Source: Planctomycetota bacterium
GTDB lineage: Bacteria; Planctomycetota; Phycisphaerae; WQYP01
Reading direction: 5' to 3'
DNA: 38,393 nt
Assembly (NCBI GenBank): GCA_021819825.1
Contig: JAKAEZ010000024.1
Span: forward strand, 1 to 38,393
Part shown: one piece after another, positions 34,212-38,393 of the stretch
Layout of the letters: the number at the start of each line of letters is the position of its first letter
How positions within the stretch are numbered: the stretch's first letter is position 1
The notes under the pieces: generated by a model
The model's database searches: none
Told to the model about the DNA's origin: nothing
Seen by the model: the letters and a program-made list of their open reading frames with translations, nothing else
Program-made: the position numbers and the translations under genes

Positions 34212-34575
34212 AGAACCCGGACGCTACGCGTATGACGGACTTGATCGCGTTATTCACGAAAAAGCGCGATTAAGCATTGTATCTTCCCTGGCGGGCCAGG
34301 CTGACGGTCTGCTCTTTAATGAACTCAAAGAAGTGTGCGCGTTAACGGATGGTAATTTAAGTCGGCATATTTCAATTTTACAGGATGCGGCGGTCGTTGA
34401 AGTGCGGAAGCGCCTGCGCAACAACAGATCGCAGACGCTGGTTCGGCTGACTCCGGATGGGCGTAGACGTTTCCTGGAATACCTGGAGCAGTTGGAACAG
34501 GTTATTGCCGACGCCAATAAGGCTGTGCCGGCCGGTTTGCAGCCAGGGAGACTCAAAGCCGATCCGACGGCGTAA
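34183..34575 (+). CDS. Winged helix-turn-helix transcriptional regulator
   Basis: A 130-residue DNA-binding protein of the winged-helix type (HTH_34/MarR-like). 'DRVIHEKARLSIVSSLA' is the first helix, 'LLFNELKEVCALTDGNLSRH' and 'ISILQDAAVVEVRKR' the recognition part, and 'TLVRLTPDGRRRFLEYLEQL' the wing and last helix. The start at ATG 34183 has a GGAG 7 nt upstream inside the previous gene. The next start (ATG 34198) is also possible. It ends 49 nt before ispH. Confidence 0.85.
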   Translation: MDNPPMTTRKEPGRYAYDGLDRVIHEKARLSIVSSLAGQADGLLFNELKEVCALTDGNLSRHISILQDAAVVEVRKRLRNNRSQTLVRLTPDGRRRFLEYLEQLEQVIADANKAVPAGLQPGRLKADPTA

Positions 34576-34624
34576 ATTTTTTTGCACTTTAAGCTTTGCA
34601 ATACAAAGTGAAAGCGAGGTTAGT

Positions 34625-35551
34625 ATGCGAGTTATTCGAGCTTCAGCCATGGGCGTTTGTTTTGGTGTGCGTGACGCATTAAAAGTCGCTGACACTGTCG
34701 CACAACCGGTGCAGGTAACGGTTTATGGCGAACTGGTGCACAATCCGCTGGTGCAGCAGCGGATGCAGCGGCGTGGATTCCAGCAGTTCGGCGAAGGGGA
34801 ACATCGGGATGCCATTCCCGATACGCCGCATGTACTGATTACCGCGCATGGAATAAGTCAGCGCCGCGCGGCGACCCTGCGGGATGCTGGAAAAACCCTC
34901 TTGGATACCACCTGCCCGCTTGTAAAAAAAGCCCATGCCGCCGCCATTGGCCTGCGGGATCAAGGGTATCATGTGCTGCTGATCGGGCGGCCCGGCCATG
35001 TCGAAGTTCAGGGAATTACCGAAGATCTATACAGTTATGATGTACTACCGGATAGCGCGGCGGTCAAAACCTATCACCACCATAAACTCGGCATCATCTG
35101 CCAGACCACCACACCCTCCGCACGGGCGCTGGAAATTCGCGCGGCCGTAGAGCGCAAGAATCCGCACGCCGAAATAAAGTATATAGATACGATATGCCAA
35201 CCCACCAAGGATCGGCAATTGGCGGTTGAAGATTTATTAAATCAGGTCAATACGGTGGTGGTGGTAGGCGGGAAAAACTCCAACAATACGCGACAGTTGG
35301 TTCATCGGTGCCAGGATCGCGGAGCCGTGGTATATCATGTGCAAAGCGCGGCCGAACTCGATCCTCAATGGTTTGAATCCATAGAAGCCGTCGGCCTGAC
35401 CGCCGGTACCAGCACACTGCCAGAAACCATTGAAGATGTTTACACTGCGATTAGCTCTATGGGCGGCGTTTCTAGATTTGCCACGGATAACAGCCCGTGC
35501 AATAAATATCCGCGAAAAATCAAAACAGGCGGGCAAGCTGATGCGGCATGA
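34625..35551 (+). CDS. ispH: 4-hydroxy-3-methylbut-2-enyl diphosphate reductase
   Basis: IspH (LytB) does the last step of the MEP isoprenoid pathway with an iron-sulphur cluster. The 308-residue protein has the three cluster ligands Cys12 ('MGVCFGVRDA'), Cys97 ('DTTCPLVKKAH') and Cys191 ('DTICQPTKDRQ') and the catalytic Glu in 'GHVEVQGI' (Glu127). The start at 34625 (MRVIRASAMG) follows GCGAGG and matches the family; the longer in-frame start upstream runs through the regulator gene. It is the last gene of the plus-strand run before the PEP-CTERM region. Confidence 0.95.
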   Translation: MRVIRASAMGVCFGVRDALKVADTVAQPVQVTVYGELVHNPLVQQRMQRRGFQQFGEGEHRDAIPDTPHVLITAHGISQRRAATLRDAGKTLLDTTCPLVKKAHAAAIGLRDQGYHVLLIGRPGHVEVQGITEDLYSYDVLPDSAAVKTYHHHKLGIICQTTTPSARALEIRAAVERKNPHAEIKYIDTICQPTKDRQLAVEDLLNQVNTVVVVGGKNSNNTRQLVHRCQDRGAVVYHVQSAAELDPQWFESIEAVGLTAGTSTLPETIEDVYTAISSMGGVSRFATDNSPCNKYPRKIKTGGQADAA

Positions 35552-35673
35552 ACAACGCGGATACTTCCTGGCCGCAGCGCGACGTGCCAATTGCGCCGCT
35601 GGGAAGAACCCCGTACAATCGAGTTTCATGCCGATTCCAACTCGACGCTCCCGCATCGAGCTAAACAGCGCAA

Positions 35674-35787
35674 TCCACTCACTACGGCGGCGGGCGTGTC
35701 CGCCCACCGCCACTTTACTCCATCTCTACGACTCCTATTGCTTCGCTTTCCACGCCTCTTATGTACTGCCACAAGCCTGCGGGCTTT
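35674..35787 (-). repeat. PEP-CTERM 3' repeat, copy A
   Basis: Read on the minus strand, this runs from 'AGCCCGCAGGCTTGTGG' through 'GGAGTCGTAGAGATGGAG' to a GC-rich palindrome 'GGCGG...CACGCCCGCCGCC' and 'GTAGTG'. Copy C (37521-37636) has the same order of blocks at roughly two-thirds identity by eye, and copy B (36087-36180) a weaker version. This copy starts right after the remnant PEP-CTERM stop. Confidence 0.65.
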
Positions 35788-35794
35788 TGCGGTC

Positions 35795-35960
35795 TTAGCG
35801 CGTTACAGTATTGCCGCCACCCCGTTTTCGACGAACCAGCAATAACACCCCGCCGGCCACGGCGAACAATGCCAGCGATGCAGGTTTCGGGTTAGTGCGC
35901 ACTTGCGAGACTTACGACATTGAGCAGCGGTGATTCGTGCGTACATAAAAAAACCTTTCC
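35795..35960 (-). pseudogene. Internally deleted PEP-CTERM protein gene
   Basis: A ribosome site (GGAAAGG, 7 nt spacing) and ATG at 35946 open a frame, but within 50 bases the sequence jumps to a PEP-CTERM tail in another frame. The tail, 35795-35896, encodes 'NPKPASLALFAVAGGVLLL' followed by 'VRRKRGGGN', the anchor helix and basic end, where the first PEP is changed to 'PKP'. All of the mature protein is missing. It is the third in a row of such genes on this strand. Confidence 0.7.
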
Positions 35961-36086
35961 AATTTCAGGCCGGTTATGGAATCGATCATTCGTTGACAAT
36001 CTGTCGGTTTGTCTTTGATCCTTAAAAGTTTTCCAAATTCGATCCGCATGGCACTCCACTCACACAGGGCCGACAGAATTTCCATC

Positions 36087-36180
36087 CTGCCCGCCCATAA
36101 GGCGGCGGTAAACAGTCACGCTCACCGCCACCGCGTTGCCCTATCTCTGCGGCTCCTCTTGCGTCAATCTCACCCACGCC
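36087..36180 (-). repeat. PEP-CTERM 3' repeat, copy B (diverged)
   Basis: On the minus strand it holds 'GGCGTGGGTGAGATTGACGC', 'GGAGCCGCAGAGATAGGG' and 'GGTGGCGGTGAGCGT', aligned with copies A and C, then a CCGCCGCC block. It lies about 110 bp past the stop of the PEP-CTERM protease gene. Identity is lower than between A and C. Confidence 0.5.
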
Positions 36181-36292
36181 AGTTTTTCTGTCGCGCCCTT
36201 GGCACTTTTTCCTTGGGCCTTTATTTGCCGGATACGGGTGCTTTTTCCGGAGCGTTGCCGTCGGCCAAGCGCTTAGCGTTCGGGCCGGACAA

Positions 36293-37393
36293 TTAATTAG
36301 CGCCGCCGCGCCGCCGCCGAACCAGCAACATGGCCGCTCCGCCGATGCCCATCAGCGCCAGCGCCGCTGGTTCGGGCGCCGCGGCGGCTGGATTTAGAAT
36401 GAAAGGCTGAAGCCAGTTGTACAATCCTGGCGTGATGGGAACTCCCTGACCGCCGTAGCCTCCGCCAACAAGTTTCAATTTTCCGCCGTTCAAACCGCTT
36501 CCCAGAACATGGATCGCGGAAATGCCATTGCTGAAGTCAATGGGTACGGTTTGTCCTTGCCGCCCGTCTGCGGTGCTTGTGATGGTGAGCGTGCCAGCGG
36601 CACCCCCGGTGAAATATGGGCTGCCGGAATCTCCAGCAAATGCCACGCCCTGCCCGAAGGCGTCCGGCGCTGAATATGTAAAGCTTACGAGCGGTTCAAA
36701 ATAACCACTCTGTGTTGTCGGTGCCGTATAGCTAACAACGCCATTATTTTGAAAAAACCGCTGGCCAACAGCGCCTGTTGAAACGTACCCCGGAATGTTA
36801 GCTCCGCCCGCATTCGCACTGAACAGGCCTTGCAGGCCGTAGCCGACTTGTGTAAAGCCAACGGGATTTATGACTGAAGCGGCTGCAAACGGCCCATTGC
36901 CAGATCCCGGGTTGGTGACGGTGCCAACATTGGCGCTAAGTAAATTGAATATTTGCTGCGGTGCCCCAGCATTCACAGGTTGCGTGTCGATACCCTCCAT
37001 TACGGAAACATCTTCGGGTAGATTGGTTGGATTATTTATCGGATCCACGAGTGTATAGGTTTGAAAACCCATGATATTAAAGGCCGCAGAGAATGGAGCC
37101 GTTGCGCCAATATCAAAAACGCCGTTAGTCGCGTCTTTGGCAACGTGATTGGCCGTCAGTATCGTAATCAACCCTTGATTGCCGCTGACTTTCGCTGAAA
37201 TCACGGTTCCAGTACCTACCCCCGCAACGTAGCCCACAGAACCCAAGCTTCGCGGATTAGGCGCGTCTGGAAGAAATTGGTCGTTTGGGCCGATGGCCGC
37301 CGCGTGTTTGATTCCGCCGATCAGACCCCCCATAATCGCAGTGGATATTGCCATGGTCCAACATGACCTCATCCTTGATCGTGCGTTACGCAT
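36293..37393 (-). CDS. Trypsin-like serine protease with PEP-CTERM anchor
   Basis: A 366-residue exported protein. The ATG at 37393 has GGGAG 8 nt upstream; an earlier in-frame ATG adds 31 residues without a ribosome site. A signal peptide covers about residues 1-33 ('MAISTAIMGGLIGGIKHAAA'). The chymotrypsin-fold triad is visible: His83 in 'LTANHVAKD', Asp128 in 'PEDVSVMEG', and Ser256 in 'FAGDSGSPYF'. The end 'AAPEPAALALMGIGGAAM' plus 'RRRRGGAN' is the PEP-CTERM sorting signal. A protease carrying its own surface anchor is uncommon in this family and may process neighbours or be released by sorting. The 3' repeat copy B follows. Confidence 0.85.
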   Translation of the reverse strand: MRNARSRMRSCWTMAISTAIMGGLIGGIKHAAAIGPNDQFLPDAPNPRSLGSVGYVAGVGTGTVISAKVSGNQGLITILTANHVAKDATNGVFDIGATAPFSAAFNIMGFQTYTLVDPINNPTNLPEDVSVMEGIDTQPVNAGAPQQIFNLLSANVGTVTNPGSGNGPFAAASVINPVGFTQVGYGLQGLFSANAGGANIPGYVSTGAVGQRFFQNNGVVSYTAPTTQSGYFEPLVSFTYSAPDAFGQGVAFAGDSGSPYFTGGAAGTLTITSTADGRQGQTVPIDFSNGISAIHVLGSGLNGGKLKLVGGGYGGQGVPITPGLYNWLQPFILNPAAAAPEPAALALMGIGGAAMLLVRRRRGGAN

Positions 37394-37520
37394 AGTTGAT
37401 ACTCCCAAAAAAATGTTTGCCAGCACAACGAATCGGCGGTTCCGAATCACCGGAGCCAGAACACCGGTTGGCGGCATTGCATTCATGTATAATCATCCGC
37501 ATCCTTGCGAAACTGCACCA

Positions 37521-37636
37521 TCCGTCCACTACGGCAGCGGGCGTGCCCGCCCGCCGCCGCTTCGCTCAATCTCTAGGAATCCTCGTGCTCCGCTCGGCAC
37601 ATCAAATTTATTGCCATCAGGCCGCAGGCTCTCCTT
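37521..37636 (-). repeat. PEP-CTERM 3' repeat, copy C
   Basis: Begins 9 bp past the stop of the PEP-CTERM gene at 37645 and contains, on the minus strand, 'GAGCCTGCGGCCTGATGGC', 'GGATTCCTAGAGATTGAGCG' and the palindrome around 'GGGCGGGCACGCCCGC', ending in 'GTAGTG'. It lies between two PEP-CTERM genes on the same strand and matches copy A best. Confidence 0.65.
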
Positions 37637-37644
37637 TTGTGAAC

Positions 37645-38310
37645 TCAATCTGTTAAGGTTTCGCCTCCGCAGCGGCGTTTTCGGCGTAGCAAGGTCAACG
37701 CCCCTGCGGCAATACCCATTAGCGCTAGTGTTGCGGGCTCGGGGGTTGCGGCTGCGTCAGCCGTGTAACTAACCGAATCGTTGAGGTTAAAGTTTAGGGT
37801 ACTGCCCGTGACCAGCCCGGTATTTGGCAAGACCATTACATTGAGTACCAGATTGTTGGTTAAGGAGTGCTGGCCGGCAATATCGGTCGAGTCGGACGCA
37901 AACTGGGAGTCCACCGAGGATATCTGCGTGGCTGTGAGAAAATTACTCGTAGCGGAAAAACTAGACGAGGTTGGTGCCGACGAAGTAGCGCTCCATAGAA
38001 GATCAATATAATCGGGCACTCCGCTGGATCCGCTTACGAGGTTGGTATCGATATTTACCCCAAGGGACGCGCTGCTCGTGTAGGCCCCGCCTCCGCTGCT
38101 GGCGAGCAAGCCTAGTCCTTGCCCAAAACTTATCTGCAGGTTAACTTGTCCGCCAGCTGGCCAGTTGCTGACTGTATATGAGTTCGGGTCGAACGGGCTC
38201 GCCAGTGCCGTAGCAAACTCTGCGTTTAAATTATTCGCGATTCTAGTAACTCTTGCGTAGCTGCCAGTTTGAGCCGGTTGCGTTGTAAGGATTCCAGAGA
38301 GGCATGATAT
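37645..38310 (-). CDS. PEP-CTERM protein with unresolved 5' end
   Basis: At least 220 residues read in one frame from a stop at 38311-38313 down to the end 'ATPEPATLALMGIAAGALT' plus 'RRKRRCGG', a clear PEP-CTERM signal. The body is Ser/Thr/Asn-rich, as in other planctomycete surface proteins ('SLGVNIDTNLVSGSSGVPDY'). No ATG or GTG with a ribosome site exists in this frame; only weak TTG/CTG codons. The plus-one frame just upstream holds a signal-peptide-like stretch ('KFIHKLIAISTLLNIM'), so a frameshift or sequencing error is likely, or the true start is outside my reading. The window edge is 80 bases further, which limits the view. Confidence 0.6.
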   Translation of the reverse strand: MSCLSGILTTQPAQTGSYARVTRIANNLNAEFATALASPFDPNSYTVSNWPAGGQVNLQISFGQGLGLLASSGGGAYTSSASLGVNIDTNLVSGSSGVPDYIDLLWSATSSAPTSSSFSATSNFLTATQISSVDSQFASDSTDIAGQHSLTNNLVLNVMVLPNTGLVTGSTLNFNLNDSVSYTADAAATPEPATLALMGIAAGALTLLRRKRRCGGETLTD

Positions 38311-38393
38311 TTAGAAGTGTTGATATGGCTATGAGTTTGTGGATGAATTTCCACCGCCTCCAGCCATATTGGCGTGCGGAAGGTCCAATATCG

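Larger units (their letters stand above)
35552..36292. other. Repeat-rich intergenic region with a PEP-CTERM gene remnant
   Basis: These 741 bases hold a hairpin element (35548-35664) similar to that at 3195-3312, repeat copy A (35674-35787), a gene remnant (35795-35960) and repeat copy B (36087-36180). No intact gene was found. The open frames on the plus strand cross repeats and have no ribosome sites. Confidence 0.6.

Noticed and set aside
36009-36296. Plus-strand open frame beside the protease gene
   Set aside because: It runs through repeat copy B and has Arg/His/Ser-rich composition; no start signal.

Overview
The window looks like a chromosomal piece of a planctomycete, most likely of the Phycisphaerae/Tepidisphaerales type. 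Several features together suggest this: planctomycete-style PEP-CTERM sorting signals, a prepilin-like protein with an H-X-DG C-terminus beside a XylR-type (sugar-binding plus AraC) regulator, twin-arginine-exported glycoside hydrolases, system II cytochrome c biogenesis (ResB/CcsA), CsrA, DUF1844, a class 1B PyrD, and many small hairpin repeats between genes. Taxonomy is inferred from gene content only.

Layout. Positions 1-260 hold hairpins and an IS-end-like repeat. 262-2463 (-) is a two-gene envelope operon: a Kdo hydroxylase and a GT87-like membrane glycosyltransferase. 2464-3340 is gene-poor, with inverted repeats, a diverged tandem duplication and an orphan operator/promoter. 3341-5194 (-) carries the XylR-like regulator and a small CxxC membrane protein. 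Divergent from it are a pseudopilin (5407-6462) and a PEP-CTERM surface protein (6681-7667), which ends in a clear terminator. 7770-20603 (+) is a carbohydrate-degradation cluster: two GH31 enzymes, an alpha/beta-hydrolase esterase, an SGNH esterase, a decayed GH5 gene and a GH2 beta-mannosidase lipoprotein. A convergent Bcp peroxiredoxin and a transposase relic follow, then a SASA-type acetylesterase (21635-22948). Together these would take side chains, acetyl groups and beta-mannosyl ends off an acetylated hemicellulose such as galactoglucomannan or xyloglucan; the substrate is inferred.

22976-29769 is housekeeping: csrA, resB, ccsA, an OsmC-like protein, a DUF1844 protein and pyrD (-). 30004-30800 (-) is an overlapping pair of unknown small genes that could be a toxin/antitoxin or toxin/immunity unit. 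31089-33313 (+) is an ECF sigma factor, a 12-codon CxxC mini-ORF, a probable anti-sigma protein and a PDZ protein. 33582-35551 (+) is a membrane protein, a winged-helix regulator and ispH. 35552-38393 is a minus-strand series of three PEP-CTERM genes: an internally deleted remnant, a trypsin-like protease, and a protein with an unresolved 5' end. Each is followed on its 3' side by a copy of the same repeat family.

The strongest unexplained signals are: (i) a 21-bp-period direct repeat (TTTGCGCT twice) found both in the xylR/pseudopilin divergent promoter and as an orphan copy at 2.7 kb with the same spacing to a -10-like box; (ii) the PEP-CTERM series with repeats at the 3' ends; (iii) the overlapping unknown gene pair at 30.0-30.8 kb; (iv) the 7-bp tandem array and hairpin in front of the beta-mannosidase. 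No tRNA, rRNA or CRISPR array was seen.
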